Assembly: GCF_024343775.1 (NCBI RefSeq)
Contig: NZ_RJUF01000008.1
Coordinates: 1 to 64,000 of the forward strand
Length of the DNA stretch: 64,000 nucleotides
Direction: 5' to 3'
From: Lacihabitans soyangensis
GTDB lineage: Bacteria > Bacteroidota > Bacteroidia > Cytophagales > Spirosomataceae
Position numbers and translations under genes: made by a program. The notes beneath the pieces were generated by a model. That model ran no database searches and had not been told where the DNA came from. It saw nothing but the letters and a program-made list of their open reading frames with translations. Below are positions 15,878 through 25,992 of this stretch, piece by piece (the stretch's first letter is position 1; each line of letters opens with the position of its first letter).

Positions 15878-17388
15878 AAGTTCTCTTTGCTTTTTTAATT
15901 TCCACACAAATGGCCTTGGCTACATCTAATCCAAGCGACAGTGTCAAAACTCCACTGCGGTTTTGGGGAAATTTAAGAAGCTCCCATATTCTCTACAATC
16001 AAAGCCTAAATCCTTTCGTCTACTATCCCAACGTTTCAAACCAAAGCTATGCTGATATTTATTTGCAAAAAAACAAAATAACGGCTGGTATTCGGCTAGA
16101 AAGCTATTTGGAGCCGCAGGTAGGTATGCCAGATGAAATGAAAGGTTGGGGTTTGGCTTCAAAGTTTGTAAAGTATAAACACAAAAGAGTGGAGCTAGGA
16201 CTTGGAAATCATTACGAGCAGTTTGGCACTGGTCTGATTTTTAAAACCCAAGAACAACGGGCCATTGGTATGGACAATTCTCTGGATGGTTTTTGGGGAA
16301 ATTTTATACTTGGCAAAATAATTGTAAAGTCGCTCACTGGTAAACAGCGGGTGGGCTTCAAACATGCCAATGGCTGGGTTTCAGGTTTGGATGTAGAGCT
16401 TCGAGACCAAGTAAACAACAGCCTCTTTTTTGTAGGATTGAGTAATGTTTTGAAGACGGAAAAAAATGAGGTATCCGCATTGGCAGCCAAGGAGTTGGTT
16501 TACGCCACTGCCCTGAGAACTGGTATTCAGGGCGAAAAACTTTCGGTGAATCTGGAGTATGCTAGCAAGTCGGTGGAATTCGAAGAAATGATAGGTAATT
16601 CCAACAATAGAGGTTCCGCAATCGTTGGTATATTCGATTGGTCCAATAGCAAAAATGCCTTAGTTCTTCATCTCAAACGTACCGAAAACATGGATTTTCG
16701 CTCAGAAAGAGGTACCAGACTTAATACCGCGGTAATCAACTTTATTCCCAACTTTACCAAACTCAATACTTACAGATTACTCACGCTATATCCTTATGCA
16801 TCACAGGTAATGGCCGAAATAGGCGGACAGTTAGATTGGACTTATTTTACAGAAAACGGAGTCGAACTCAATGCAAATTTTAGTTTGTACCAACAACCAA
16901 AACTTCTTGAAAACCCCATGCCACTTTACCGTGAAATCGGGTTAGAATACGCCAAGGACTTGAATGAAAATTCTAAGCTCCGTCTTTTAGCTAATTATGC
17001 CCATTTCAATAAAGGAATTGTTTTGGGCGGATTTCCCGAAATAGTTAAATATCAAGCTATTGTATTAGATATTACGCACAAAATCAATAAAAATCTCAGC
17101 CTCAATACCCAAGCTCAACATCTTTATACACGCCAAGACAAAGGCTCTTGGGCTTTGGCATTAGTAGATTTGAGGATTAAATCTAAATGGTCTGTTTTCG
17201 TTACTGACGAAGTTAATTATTCTCAGAATGAGCATTATTATCAAGTCGGTAGCAACTTCAATCTTGGCTCAAAAACCCTTGGCATCAGCTATGGAAAAGT
17301 AAGAGAAGGCCTATTTTGTGTAGGCGGAGTATGCCAAATCATTCCTGAATATGAGGGTTTAAGTGTGAACTTTGGCATTAACTTCTAA
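15874..17388 (+). CDS. DUF6029-family outer-membrane beta-barrel protein
   Basis: A 504-residue protein with a short signal peptide (MKVLFAFLISTQMALA) and long stretches of alternating hydrophobic and polar residues ending in SVNFGINF, as expected of an outer-membrane barrel. The block LGNHYEQFGTGLIFKTQEQRAIGMDNS is what I recognise as typical of the Bacteroidota DUF6029 family; its function is unknown. It overlaps the TlpA-like gene by four bases, and the pair forms a small operon. The family call is from memory of the motif and the envelope location is well supported. Confidence 0.75.
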   Translation: MKVLFAFLISTQMALATSNPSDSVKTPLRFWGNLRSSHILYNQSLNPFVYYPNVSNQSYADIYLQKNKITAGIRLESYLEPQVGMPDEMKGWGLASKFVKYKHKRVELGLGNHYEQFGTGLIFKTQEQRAIGMDNSLDGFWGNFILGKIIVKSLTGKQRVGFKHANGWVSGLDVELRDQVNNSLFFVGLSNVLKTEKNEVSALAAKELVYATALRTGIQGEKLSVNLEYASKSVEFEEMIGNSNNRGSAIVGIFDWSNSKNALVLHLKRTENMDFRSERGTRLNTAVINFIPNFTKLNTYRLLTLYPYASQVMAEIGGQLDWTYFTENGVELNANFSLYQQPKLLENPMPLYREIGLEYAKDLNENSKLRLLANYAHFNKGIVLGGFPEIVKYQAIVLDITHKINKNLSLNTQAQHLYTRQDKGSWALALVDLRIKSKWSVFVTDEVNYSQNEHYYQVGSNFNLGSKTLGISYGKVREGLFCVGGVCQIIPEYEGLSVNFGINF

Positions 17389-17451
17389 TAAATATTTTAA
17401 CTATATAAATATTTAGACAAATATTAAAATAATAACAGCAACCACACAAAG

Positions 17452-17757
17452 CTCTAGTGAAACTTTGTGACAACTTTGTGTGTCTTTGTGTAACAACACA
17501 GCACCGTTATTTTTAACCGCAAAGACCGCAAAGAAAATGCACGCAAAGGACACAAAGCTTTTTTAAAGTACTTATAAGCAGAACTTTGTGAACCTTTGTG
17601 TCTCCTTCGTGCAACTTTGTGTAACAACACAGCACCGTTATTTTTAAACGCAAAGACCGCAAAGAAAATGCCGCAAAGGTCGCAAAGTATCCCTAAAACA
17701 CTTAAAACTAACTCTTTGTGAACCTTTGTGTCTCCTTCGTGCAACTTTGTGCAATAG
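17452..17757. repeat. Intergenic repeat cluster (CTTTGTG / CGCAAAG type)
   Basis: Between 17389 and 17869 there is no gene. Three imperfect units of roughly 120 bp share AACTTTGTG, CCTTTGTGTCTCCTTCGTG, TAACAACACAGCACCGTTAT and CCGCAAAGACCGCAAAG. The last unit is partial. CTTTGTG and CGCAAAG blocks are close to reverse complements of one another, so transcripts could fold. A minus-strand open frame of 107 codons (17454-17777) is just a reading of the repeats. Similar low-complexity intergenic repeats are common in Bacteroidota genomes. Confidence 0.75.
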
Positions 17758-17869
17758 CTCATCGCCAACAAAAACACTCAATTTAACAATTTAATAACCC
17801 TCTAAAATTGTCAGAACAAACTGATTTTGCAGAAATTTGTGGCATGAATCATACGCTTACAAAGCCATT

Positions 17870-18001
17870 ATGCAAAACCAACCAAAATACACCTTTAGTT
17901 CAGAATTGAAAGACGACTTTCAAGACGAAATGCTTAGTCCTGAGGATTTCGATTTCTCAGATTATGAAGATTCAGAATACGACTCTTTAGAAGATAAATA
18001 A
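17870..18001 (+). CDS. Small acidic protein, 43 residues
   Basis: An ATG at 17870 opens 43 codons ending in TAA directly against the stop of the convergent deacetylase gene. The product is very acidic, with a C-terminal run rich in Asp, Glu, Ser and Tyr (DFDFSDYEDSEYDSLEDK) after a short polar start. The codon choice and clean stop placement look gene-like, but length gives little statistical support. I do not recognise a family. It could be a conserved small cytoplasmic protein or chance. Confidence 0.5.
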   Translation: MQNQPKYTFSSELKDDFQDEMLSPEDFDFSDYEDSEYDSLEDK

Positions 18002-18901
18002 TCAAAAAATACTTTCTGCCACTCTGAAGGTATTGGCATGAGCCTCTACAATATCAGCTATTTTAGGCGAATATCCGCCTCCCATCACCACCACGACTGG
18101 AATGTTATTCCTCTTTGCAATCTCCAGTACCATTTCATCCCGTTTTTTACATCCATCAAGGGTAACCTTGAGTTTTCCGAGTTTGTCCGTTTCAAGAATA
18201 TCAACTCCCGAAACGTAATAAATAAAATCGGGGGCAACTTCTGCCAAAAGTCGGGGTAAATGACATTGTAGCAGGCCAAGATATTGTTCGTCAGCACATC
18301 CAGTAGGCAAGGGAATGTCTAAGTCGGAGATTTCTTTCTGTAAAGGATAATTGTCTTTTCCGTGCATAGAAAAAGTAAAAACCTCCGGAGTATTTTCAAA
18401 AATCTTGGCAGTGCCGTTGCCTTGGTGTACGTCCAAATCTACCACCATAACCTGCTTGGCTTTTTTGTCATGCAACATCTTCATAGCAGCCACTGCCACG
18501 TCATTCAGCAAGCAAAAACCCTCACCAGCAGCTGAATAAGCATGATGGGTTCCTCCAGCTATATTGAACGAAATACCATTTTCAAGGGCAAAATAACTGC
18601 AATCTATCGTGCCTTGGGTAATTATCAATTCTCTTTCGACCAATTCCGCTGTCAACGGAAACCCTATCTTCCTAATCATTTTTGGAGATAGACTTAGAGA
18701 AAGTAAATCGTTATAATACTCTAGCGTATGGGCCCTCATAACATCCTCAGGTTCTACCTTTTGAGGTTTGAAAAAATTCTCAGGCTTAAATGTCCCTTCG
18801 TACAACAATTGTTCGGGCAATAGCTCATATTTGAGCATCGGAAACCTGTGCCCTTCGGGCAAAGGATGACAATAAATGGGATGAAAGGCTATCTTTATCA
18901 A
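18002..18901 (-). CDS. Histone deacetylase family (AcuC-like) hydrolase
   Basis: A 299-residue zinc-dependent amidohydrolase of the arginase/deacetylase fold. Landmarks are FHPIYCHPLPEGHRFPM at the N-terminus, the catalytic His pair in GGTHHAYS (near residue 118), the metal ligands in DLDVHQGNGT (near 152-158) and the later Asp in SGVDILETDKLG. Bacterial members remove acetyl groups from small amines, polyamines or proteins; the substrate here cannot be told. It begins 13 bases after mutS on the same strand, so the two are probably co-transcribed, with no obvious functional link. Confidence 0.92.
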   Translation of the reverse strand: MIKIAFHPIYCHPLPEGHRFPMLKYELLPEQLLYEGTFKPENFFKPQKVEPEDVMRAHTLEYYNDLLSLSLSPKMIRKIGFPLTAELVERELIITQGTIDCSYFALENGISFNIAGGTHHAYSAAGEGFCLLNDVAVAAMKMLHDKKAKQVMVVDLDVHQGNGTAKIFENTPEVFTFSMHGKDNYPLQKEISDLDIPLPTGCADEQYLGLLQCHLPRLLAEVAPDFIYYVSGVDILETDKLGKLKVTLDGCKKRDEMVLEIAKRNNIPVVVVMGGGYSPKIADIVEAHANTFRVAESIF

Positions 18902-18914
18902 AACACTCTCGATT

Positions 18915-21530
18915 TCACTTCACCAACATTCTACGCAGTTCATTCAGCTTTAGCAATGCCTCTATCGGCGACATGGTATCCACATCCAGTTCGGTCAATT
19001 TCGTTTTCAACTCCTCTCCTACCGGATCTACCGGATCAAAAAAGCTTAACTGGAAATTATTCTTCGGAGCTTCTTTTATCTTTTCCTTGTTCTTTTCTTT
19101 GATATGGTCTTTCTCGAGGTGATGCAAGATTTCGTTGGCTCTTAAAACCACCGATTGTGGCATTCCCGCAATCTGTGCCACATGAATACCAAAACTATGC
19201 TCGCTTCCTCCCTCTTTTAGTTTTCTTAGAAAAACCACCTTTCCGTTCAACTCTTTTACCGAAACATTGAAATTCTTAATGCGTTTAAAATCCTCCGTCA
19301 GTTGGTTAAGTTCGTGATAGTGCGTAGCGAAGAGTGTCCAAGGCTTAAACTTGGCGTGATTGTGCAGGTATTCCGCAATACTCCAGGCAATACTTACACC
19401 ATCGTATGTGCTCGTTCCACGGCCAATTTCGTCCATAATTACCAAACTTCTGTCGCTCAGATTATTTAGAATAGACGACGTCTCAATCATCTCCACCATG
19501 AAAGTACTTTCACCACGTGAAAGGTTATCACTCGCCCCTACTCTGGTAAATATTTTATCTACCAGACCGATTTCGGCAGCCGAGGCTGGCACGTAACAAC
19601 CAATTTGGGTCATTAAAACTATTAGAGCAGTCTGTCGCAACAGTGCTGATTTACCAGCCATGTTTGGACCAGTAATGATAATAATTTGTTGGTCTTGGTC
19701 GTCCAAGAAAATATCGTTCGGTACATAGCTCTCTCCCAAGGGTAGCTGTTGCTCAATAACAGGATGACGACCATCTCTAATATCAATCACCTTATCCTCA
19801 GTTACTTTTGGCTTACAATATTTATTCTTCTTGGCCACATGAGCAAACGAAAGCAAGGCATCGATGGTAGAAATCACTCGTGCGTTTTGTTGAATCTGTG
19901 CCACAAATTCAGAAGCCGTTATAACTAGGTCATTAAAAATCTTGAATTCAATCTCAAAGATTTTGCTCTCGGCTGTTAGAATTTTTTCTTCATAAATCTT
20001 GAGCTCTTCTGTGATATACCTTTCGGCATTTACAAGTGTCTGTTTACGAATCCACTCTACTGGAACCTTGTTTTTGTGGGCATTCGAAACTTCGAGATAA
20101 TATCCAAAAACCTTGTTAAAAGCAATTTTTAGAGAAGGAATACCCGTGCGGTCAGACTCACGATTCTGCAAATCCACTAAATAATCTTTTCCTGAAAAAG
20201 CAATTTTGTGCAATTCGTCTAGGTCTGCATCCACGCCTGTGCAAATCATACCTCCTTGATTGCTCAAATTGGGGGCATCATCGCGTAGCTCTTTGGTGAT
20301 TTTGTCTATCAAAAATTTACAATCATTCAGTTGATTGATGTATTTTTCGAGAACCTTATTTTCATGTGTTTTTTTACCCAAAAGCTCCTTAATGGGTTCA
20401 ATTTGAAGCAAAGCTCTTTTGAGTTGAACCAATTCTCGGGGGCTGATTCTTCGAACGGCAACTTTAGAAACCAACCGCTCCAAATCACCAATGGGCTTGA
20501 GTACTTGGCTCAAATCAGTCAAAATATCCTCGTCTTTGAGAAACATTTCCACTGTATCTAGTCGCTCCTCTATGGGTTTCTTTTCTTTGAGCGGCAGGAC
20601 CATCCATTTACGGAGCAACCTCGCTCCCATGGGTGTGTAAGTGTAATCCAAAATATCTATCAAAGGAACCCCACCTTCAAATTGAGCATAGATCAGCTCT
20701 AGATTTCGAATAGTAAACCTATCGAGCCAAACATATTTTTCTTCGTCAAGCCTTGTTAGGCTACTTACATGATTGATGTCACGGTGTTCCGTATCAGCCA
20801 AATATTGCAGAATAACCCCAGCCGCAGTAACGCCCTCCTTGAGGTTTTCTATACCAAATCCTTTCAGAGAGTTGGTCTTAAAATGCCCTGTCAGCAGGTT
20901 GTAAGCGAAGTCATAAGAATAGGCCCAATCATCAAAAGTATAGGTGTTGTATTTGTCGCCAAACAAGGCTTCAAACTTTAGCTTGTGCTTTTTACAATAC
21001 AAAATCTCTGCAGGACTAAAACCTTGAATAAGCTTATCGATGTAAGCCACGGAGCCTTCGGTAGTAAAAAATTCTCCTGTAGAAATATCCAAAAAAGCCA
21101 CACCCATATAGTCTTCAGCAGCAAAATGCACCGAAGCCAAGTAATTGTTGTGCTTAAGGTCAAGCACATTATCGTTGTAGGAGACTCCTGGGGTTACCAA
21201 TTCGGTCACTCCACGTTTCACAATACCCTTAGCCTGGCTTGGGTCTTCGAGTTGGTCACAAATGGCCACACGTTGCCCAGCTCTAACGAGCTTTGGAAGA
21301 TAATTATCTAAAGAATGATGCGGAAAACCAGCCAATTCCTCGTGGGCTCCACCATTGTTTCTTCTGGTAAGCACGATACCCAAAATCTTTGACGCCTTAA
21401 TGGCATCTTCACCAAAAGTCTCATAAAAATCACCCACCCTGAAGAGTAACATTGCCCCAGGGTATTTTGCTTTTATCTGATTGTATTGTTTTGATAGTGG
21501 AGTTTCTTTTGGGGCGGCGGGTTTGGCCAT
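18915..21530 (-). CDS. mutS: DNA mismatch repair protein MutS
   Basis: An 871-residue MutS, the usual length. The mismatch-reading Phe-x-Glu is F35-Y36-E37 ([11 protein letters not shown]). Walker A GPNMAGKS is near residue 620, Walker B is [16 protein letters not shown], and the following ATHYHEL switch is present. MutS recognises mismatches and recruits MutL. The short C-terminal end ([16 protein letters not shown]) is the common bacterial tail. It is the first gene of a two-gene minus-strand unit with the deacetylase-like gene. Confidence 0.98.
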   Translation of the reverse strand: MAKPAAPKETPLSKQYNQIKAKYPGAMLLFRVGDFYETFGEDAIKASKILGIVLTRRNNGGAHEELAGFPHHSLDNYLPKLVRAGQRVAICDQLEDPSQAKGIVKRGVTELVTPGVSYNDNVLDLKHNNYLASVHFAAEDYMGVAFLDISTGEFFTTEGSVAYIDKLIQGFSPAEILYCKKHKLKFEALFGDKYNTYTFDDWAYSYDFAYNLLTGHFKTNSLKGFGIENLKEGVTAAGVILQYLADTEHRDINHVSSLTRLDEEKYVWLDRFTIRNLELIYAQFEGGVPLIDILDYTYTPMGARLLRKWMVLPLKEKKPIEERLDTVEMFLKDEDILTDLSQVLKPIGDLERLVSKVAVRRISPRELVQLKRALLQIEPIKELLGKKTHENKVLEKYINQLNDCKFLIDKITKELRDDAPNLSNQGGMICTGVDADLDELHKIAFSGKDYLVDLQNRESDRTGIPSLKIAFNKVFGYYLEVSNAHKNKVPVEWIRKQTLVNAERYITEELKIYEEKILTAESKIFEIEFKIFNDLVITASEFVAQIQQNARVISTIDALLSFAHVAKKNKYCKPKVTEDKVIDIRDGRHPVIEQQLPLGESYVPNDIFLDDQDQQIIIITGPNMAGKSALLRQTALIVLMTQIGCYVPASAAEIGLVDKIFTRVGASDNLSRGESTFMVEMIETSSILNNLSDRSLVIMDEIGRGTSTYDGVSIAWSIAEYLHNHAKFKPWTLFATHYHELNQLTEDFKRIKNFNVSVKELNGKVVFLRKLKEGGSEHSFGIHVAQIAGMPQSVVLRANEILHHLEKDHIKEKNKEKIKEAPKNNFQLSFFDPVDPVGEELKTKLTELDVDTMSPIEALLKLNELRRMLVK

Positions 21531-21574
21531 GTTTCTTTAAAAAATATAAAACTTATAGATAGATTTACTCACCT

Positions 21575-21592
21575 CAAAATTATATAAATTTG
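21575..21592. promoter_or_regulatory. Back-to-back candidate -7 elements (mutS / epimerase)
   Basis: On the minus strand TAATTTTG (21582-21575) and on the plus strand TAAATTTG (21585-21592) both match TAnnTTTG and lie two bases apart in the 102-bp divergent gap. They would give short leaders for mutS and the epimerase gene. Neither has an obvious -33 TTG at 19 bases. Confidence 0.4.
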
Positions 21593-21632
21593 TTCGGAAA
21601 TAGACCTCAAACCTCGAAAATAATAATCCTTT

Positions 21633-22040
21633 ATGCTAAAAATAGAACATATTGGCATTGCTGTCAAAAGCCTGGAAACTTCTAATGAAATATTTAGCAA
21701 ACTGTTTAATAAAGCCTACTACAAAGAAGAAGAGGTCACCTCAGAGGGAGTAAAAACTTCATTTTTCCAATTGGCAGATTCAAAAATAGAATTATTGGAA
21801 GCCACAAATTCTGAAAGTCCCATTGCCAAATTTATAGAAAAAAAGGGAGAGGGAATTCACCACATAGCTTTTGAGGTAAGTGATATAAGGGCTGAAATGA
21901 AAAGACTGGAAAGTGAGGGTTTTATCTTACTAAATACAGAACCCAAAAACGGGGCAGACAATAAATTGGTGTGTTTTTTACATCCCAAAACCACCAATAG
22001 CGTGCTGATAGAGCTTTGTCAAGAAAAAAATAAAGCCTAA
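21633..22040 (+). CDS. mce: Methylmalonyl-CoA epimerase
   Basis: A 135-residue vicinal oxygen chelate protein. It interconverts the (R) and (S) forms of methylmalonyl-CoA in the propionate/succinate route. Landmarks are HIGIAV (His6), IELLE (Glu53 region), GIHHIAFEV (His76/77) and VLIELCQ (Glu127), which place the metal ligands as in the family. Length matches the usual 130-150. The mutase genes are not in this window. Divergent from mutS. Confidence 0.92.
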   Translation: MLKIEHIGIAVKSLETSNEIFSKLFNKAYYKEEEVTSEGVKTSFFQLADSKIELLEATNSESPIAKFIEKKGEGIHHIAFEVSDIRAEMKRLESEGFILLNTEPKNGADNKLVCFLHPKTTNSVLIELCQEKNKA

Positions 22041-22076
22041 ATCTACCAAATCAAAAGGTTATAAGGCTATTTGTCT

Positions 22077-22084
22077 TAAATTTG
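22077..22084 (+). promoter_or_regulatory. Candidate -7 element for the glycan operon
   Basis: TAAATTTG matches TAnnTTTG and lies 33 bases before the GTG start of the WbsX-like gene. No clear -33 box. Confidence 0.4.
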
Positions 22085-22116
22085 TATTTTGATAAAGAGC
22101 GTATAACCTATTTCGA

Positions 22117-23199
22117 GTGTCAGCAAAGAAAAAATTAAGAGCTTTAGCCGTTGTTTTACCCCAGTTTCATCCTTTTCCAGAAAACGACAAATGGTGGGGA
22201 AAGGGTTTTACGGAATGGACCAATGTGACCAAGGCCCGCCCGAGTTTCAAAGGCCATTATCAGCCGCATTTGCCAGCAGATTTGGGTTTTTATGACATGC
22301 GTTTACTACAAACTCTCATAGACCAAGCCAATTTGGCCAAAGAACACAATCTGGCAGGTTTTTGCTTTTACCACTATTGGTTCAATGGCAAAAGACTCTT
22401 AGAAACTCCTGTAAATAAGATACTTGCAAGCAAAAAGCCCGATTTCCCATTTATGTTGGCGTGGGCCAATGAAAACTGGTCGAGGCGTTGGGATGGACAA
22501 GACCAAGAGGTGCTGATGGAGCAAAAATACAATGCCGGAGACCATGCCGCTCATGCAAAATACCTTTGCGAAAACGAATTCAAAGATGAGCGTTACATAA
22601 AAATCGATGGAAAACCTTTTTTCCTTTTTTACAACTCCCACATCATTCCTGACCTGAAGGAAACGATTCAGATTTGGCGAAATGTGGCAAAAGAGCATGG
22701 TTTCAAAGACATCTATTTGGGCGGGATAAAAACCTCTTCACACTATATACCAGACGCCGAAGAATTGGGTTTTGATGTGGTCATAGAATGGCAACCTGAT
22801 TGGAAAAACTTAGAGATTGTTCCAAATATCTGGGATAGAATCAAAAACAAGTTTTCTTTGGGAAAAACCTATAGAAAAATTAATTTCAAGGAAGTTACAA
22901 AACGAATGATGGCCAAATCTTGCCCACCCAACAAGCATTTTCATTGTGTAGTGCCTGGCTGGGACAACAGTGCCAGAAGGAAAAACAACGCCTTTATCAT
23001 GACCGATGCCACTCCCGATCTATATGCCGAATGGCTAAAAGATACCTGCGAAAAAACAGAGGTTTACTCTGAGGAAGAGAACTTTGTATTCATCAATGCA
23101 TGGAATGAATGGGCCGAAGGGAATCATTTAGAGCCCGACAGAAAATGGAAGCGGGCATTTTTAGAAAAAACTAGAGACATTTTAAGCATTTATAAATGA
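22117..23199 (+). CDS. WbsX-like / GH99-like glycan protein
   Basis: A 360-residue protein of the glycosyltransferase WbsX family (GH99-like domain). The N-terminal signature LPQFHPFPENDKWWGKGFTE is diagnostic, followed by GFCFYHYWFNGKRLLE, MLAWANENWSRRW and the C-terminal INAWNEWAEGNHLEPD. Members are found in O-antigen and other polysaccharide clusters; the reaction is poorly characterised. Translation appears to begin at GTG 22117, as no ATG lies before the signature. It overlaps the next gene by four bases and heads a four-gene cluster of glycan functions. Confidence 0.88.
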   Translation: MSAKKKLRALAVVLPQFHPFPENDKWWGKGFTEWTNVTKARPSFKGHYQPHLPADLGFYDMRLLQTLIDQANLAKEHNLAGFCFYHYWFNGKRLLETPVNKILASKKPDFPFMLAWANENWSRRWDGQDQEVLMEQKYNAGDHAAHAKYLCENEFKDERYIKIDGKPFFLFYNSHIIPDLKETIQIWRNVAKEHGFKDIYLGGIKTSSHYIPDAEELGFDVVIEWQPDWKNLEIVPNIWDRIKNKFSLGKTYRKINFKEVTKRMMAKSCPPNKHFHCVVPGWDNSARRKNNAFIMTDATPDLYAEWLKDTCEKTEVYSEEENFVFINAWNEWAEGNHLEPDRKWKRAFLEKTRDILSIYK

Positions 23200-23933
23200 T
23201 TGCGAAAAAAATAAAAGACCTCGTACAAAGCTTGGCCCATAAGTTTGGCTACCATGTATTGAGCAAAAATAGTATCTCAGGTGATATGGTTCTTTTCTTG
23301 AAAGGAATCAAAAACAGAGGTGCTTCTGTAAAAAATATACTTGATATAGGAGCTCACAAGGCCGATTGGAGCCTGATGACTTCAGATATTTTTCCCGAAG
23401 CGGCCTACTACATGATAGAGCCCCAGGACGAAATGAAGCCTTACATAGAGACTTTCCTAAAATCCCACAATGGAGCATGGTTTCAAGGTGGTGCTGGTGC
23501 TGAAAATGGCGAACTAACCCTTAGTGTTTGGGATGATTTTGCGGGTTCATCATTTTTATTGCCTGAAGGAGAAGAAAGTGGAAAACAACAAAGAAAAGTA
23601 CCTATTTACACCGTTGATTATTTGATAGAAACACAAAAAATGCCGGTCCCGGATATTTGTAAAATAGACGTACAAGGATTTGAAATTGAAGTACTTAAGG
23701 GAGCAAAAAGTATCTTAGGAAAGACAGATATTTTTATATTAGAAGCATCACTATTTAGGTTTTCTCCCAATCAGCCATTGCTACATGAAATCATCGATTT
23801 TATGGTGCAACATGGTTATGTCATCTACGATTTTGCCGGCTTTGCCAACAGACCATTGGACAAAGCCTTAGGGCAATTAGACATCTGTTTTGTACTAGAA
23901 AACAGTCCATTAAGAAGTAGTCAAGGCTGGTAA
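23196..23933 (+). CDS. FkbM family methyltransferase
   Basis: A 245-residue SAM-dependent methyltransferase of the FkbM type. The SAM site is ILDIGAHKADWS, with PQDEMKPYIETF after it, and the DICKIDVQGFEIEVLKGA block typical of the family near residue 155. FkbM enzymes methylate sugar hydroxyls in polysaccharides and glycolipids, among other substrates. The ATG overlaps the stop of the WbsX-like gene (ATGA). It probably modifies the same glycan. Confidence 0.9.
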   Translation: MIAKKIKDLVQSLAHKFGYHVLSKNSISGDMVLFLKGIKNRGASVKNILDIGAHKADWSLMTSDIFPEAAYYMIEPQDEMKPYIETFLKSHNGAWFQGGAGAENGELTLSVWDDFAGSSFLLPEGEESGKQQRKVPIYTVDYLIETQKMPVPDICKIDVQGFEIEVLKGAKSILGKTDIFILEASLFRFSPNQPLLHEIIDFMVQHGYVIYDFAGFANRPLDKALGQLDICFVLENSPLRSSQGW

Positions 23934-23982
23934 ATACCAATTTAGCCACCCCTTTTTCATTTTATAATCAAACATTATTGTA

Positions 23983-23990
23983 TATTTTTG
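23983..23990 (+). promoter_or_regulatory. Candidate -7 element before the GT2 pair
   Basis: TATTTTTG fits TAnnTTTG, 73 bases before the ATG at 24063, in a 129-bp gap. This suggests the two glycosyltransferases may have their own promoter. -33 box not evident. Confidence 0.35.
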
Positions 23991-24062
23991 TGAATAATTA
24001 AAAATCGGAAATTCTTATTTCCTGATTTTCTATAAAAACAAGGAGTATAAAAATCAGAATTA

Positions 24063-24941
24063 ATGCCAAAAGTAACCGTCATACTTCCGAACTACAACCA
24101 CCAAGACTACATAGAAGAAAGAATAGAAAGTATTCTAAATCAAGACTTTAAAGATTTCGAACTCATCATTCTTGACGATGCATCGATAGATAAAAGCCCA
24201 GAAAACATCCGAAAGTTTCTCAACGACCCACGTATTAAGGAATTTGTTATAAATGACCAAAACTCCGGCTCCACATTTATTCAATGGGAAAAAGGACTTC
24301 AAAGAGCACAAGGCGAATATATCTGGATTGCTGAAAGTGATGACATTGCAGACAAACGATTTTTAACAGAACTTATAGCCATTTTAGATAATCAACCCAA
24401 AGTAGGTGTGGCCTTCTGTCCCTCTATTTGGATCGACGAAAAAGGCACCAAGATTTTGGAACCTGACCATGAGGCTGATGAAGACCTTTGGCAGGGAAAT
24501 GACCTCATTCAAAACGAATTTTTGGCAGGAAATCTCATATACAATGCCAGTTCTGCTGTCTTCAGGAAAAACTTAATCAAGAAAATTAGTTTCTCCCAAA
24601 TTAATGAATTCAAATATACAGGAGACTGGCTATTTTGGGTACAACTTATAAGTGATGTTCAAGTCAAAAGAATAGGAAAACGTCTGAATTACTTTCGCAG
24701 ACACGCTGACAACGTTTCTTTTAAGTCTGAAAGAAGCGGATTACAGTTTATAGAGGGTATCAAAATCGCTTTGAACATCTTCAAAACCAATTCAATACCG
24801 TGGTTTAAAAAGAGAAAAACGATGTTATTTTGGACAAAAAAGCTTTTTCTAACTGAAAACATAAACCATACCGAAGTCCTCAAGAAAATGCCGTTTGAAG
24901 TGAGAACTTATTTTGCTTTTTTCAAACTTTTTGGCAAATAA
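24063..24941 (+). CDS. Family 2 glycosyltransferase
   Basis: A 292-residue GT-A fold transferase. Seen are VTVILPNYNHQDYIEERIES at the N-terminus, the nucleotide-binding ILDDASIDKS, and the DXD-like WIAESDDIAD. TGDWLFWVQL in the second half fits the acceptor-side motif. Such enzymes add sugars from nucleotide donors to surface glycans. The gene is followed one base later by another GT2. Confidence 0.93.
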   Translation: MPKVTVILPNYNHQDYIEERIESILNQDFKDFELIILDDASIDKSPENIRKFLNDPRIKEFVINDQNSGSTFIQWEKGLQRAQGEYIWIAESDDIADKRFLTELIAILDNQPKVGVAFCPSIWIDEKGTKILEPDHEADEDLWQGNDLIQNEFLAGNLIYNASSAVFRKNLIKKISFSQINEFKYTGDWLFWVQLISDVQVKRIGKRLNYFRRHADNVSFKSERSGLQFIEGIKIALNIFKTNSIPWFKKRKTMLFWTKKLFLTENINHTEVLKKMPFEVRTYFAFFKLFGK

Positions 24942-24942
24942 G

Positions 24943-25959
24943 ATGAACGGTATATCAGTAATTATAGCCTGTTTCAATAGTGAAAAAGTAATTTCGACAA
25001 CACTCAGGTATCTTCAAAATCAGAAAAATACCGAAGGCATAGCGTGGGAGGTAATATTGGTAGACAATAACTCCACCGATAACACCTCCGATACCGCTAG
25101 AAACGTATGGAACCATCAACCCATTGTACCCTTGACGGTGTTGTTAGAAGAGACTGTTGGTGAAGCTCATGCCCGTAAAAGAGGTATTCAAGCAGCTAAG
25201 TATAACATTCTGAGTATTGTAGATGACGACAACTGGGTAGCCGAAGACTGGATATTTAAGATTAACGGCTATTTCCAAAATCCTGAAATTGGACTAATTG
25301 GCTGTGCTGGAACTGGTGAATTTGAAGAAAATCCAGCCGCATGGTTCTCAGATAACCAACATGCGTTCGCCATCGGTAGGCTATATGAAGGCGATTTCAC
25401 AGACATTACAGAATATGCCATAGTGCCGGGTGCAGGCCTGAGTGTCCGCAAAAACGTTTATGATACTTTGTTTAGACTCAACTGGAAACCGTTTCTGGAA
25501 GGTAGAGTTGGAAACAAACAATCCGCAGGAGCAGATAGCGAAATGTGCTATATTACGCGTTTGCTTGGCTACAAAATATACTACTCTAACCTACTCCATT
25601 TCAAGCACTTTACTGCATCTCATAGGATCTCTTGGGATCGACTAACCCGCATGACCGAGGGCTTTGGACAAGCAGATGTTTTCACCTTGCCTTACAAGAT
25701 AACGTACGAAGAGTCTCAAGGGAAACGTAGTTTGATGAACTCTCTCCGAAAAAAATGGTGGTTTAATTTTTTAGGAAAAAAGATAGCACTTCTACTAAAA
25801 GATCCGTTTCAATTCATAGCTCCTCCTCCATTTTCGAAAAAAGAACTGAACAGAATCAGAAATAAAGCTTTTTGTGAGACGATTTGGGTGGAAAGAAAGA
25901 AATTTGAGGGTAGTTTTTCTTATTTAGAGAATATATCTAAAGGGAATATTCTGCTCTGA
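24943..25959 (+). CDS. Family 2 glycosyltransferase
   Basis: A GT-A fold transferase of about 338 residues from the ATG at 24943 (MNGISVIIACFNSEKV). An in-frame TTG at 24913 would run 29 bases into the previous gene and adds only an unlikely N-terminus, so I use the ATG. Landmarks are LVDNNSTDNT, VDDDNWV (DXD) and GADSEMCYITRLLGYKI (acceptor side). One base separates it from the preceding GT2 gene. It probably acts on the same polysaccharide. Confidence 0.93.
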   Translation: MNGISVIIACFNSEKVISTTLRYLQNQKNTEGIAWEVILVDNNSTDNTSDTARNVWNHQPIVPLTVLLEETVGEAHARKRGIQAAKYNILSIVDDDNWVAEDWIFKINGYFQNPEIGLIGCAGTGEFEENPAAWFSDNQHAFAIGRLYEGDFTDITEYAIVPGAGLSVRKNVYDTLFRLNWKPFLEGRVGNKQSAGADSEMCYITRLLGYKIYYSNLLHFKHFTASHRISWDRLTRMTEGFGQADVFTLPYKITYEESQGKRSLMNSLRKKWWFNFLGKKIALLLKDPFQFIAPPPFSKKELNRIRNKAFCETIWVERKKFEGSFSYLENISKGNILL

Positions 25960-25992
25960 AATGATTGTAGGTCAAGACTAAAAACGTACGAT

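Noticed and set aside
17454-17777. Minus-strand open frame of 107 codons
   Set aside because: It is a reading of the intergenic repeats (CTTTGTG units) with repeated Cys/His/Arg motifs, not a gene.
24913-24942. Longer start (TTG) for the second GT2
   Set aside because: It would place ten extra residues inside the previous gene; the ATG at 24943 begins exactly at the conserved strand ISVIIACFNS.
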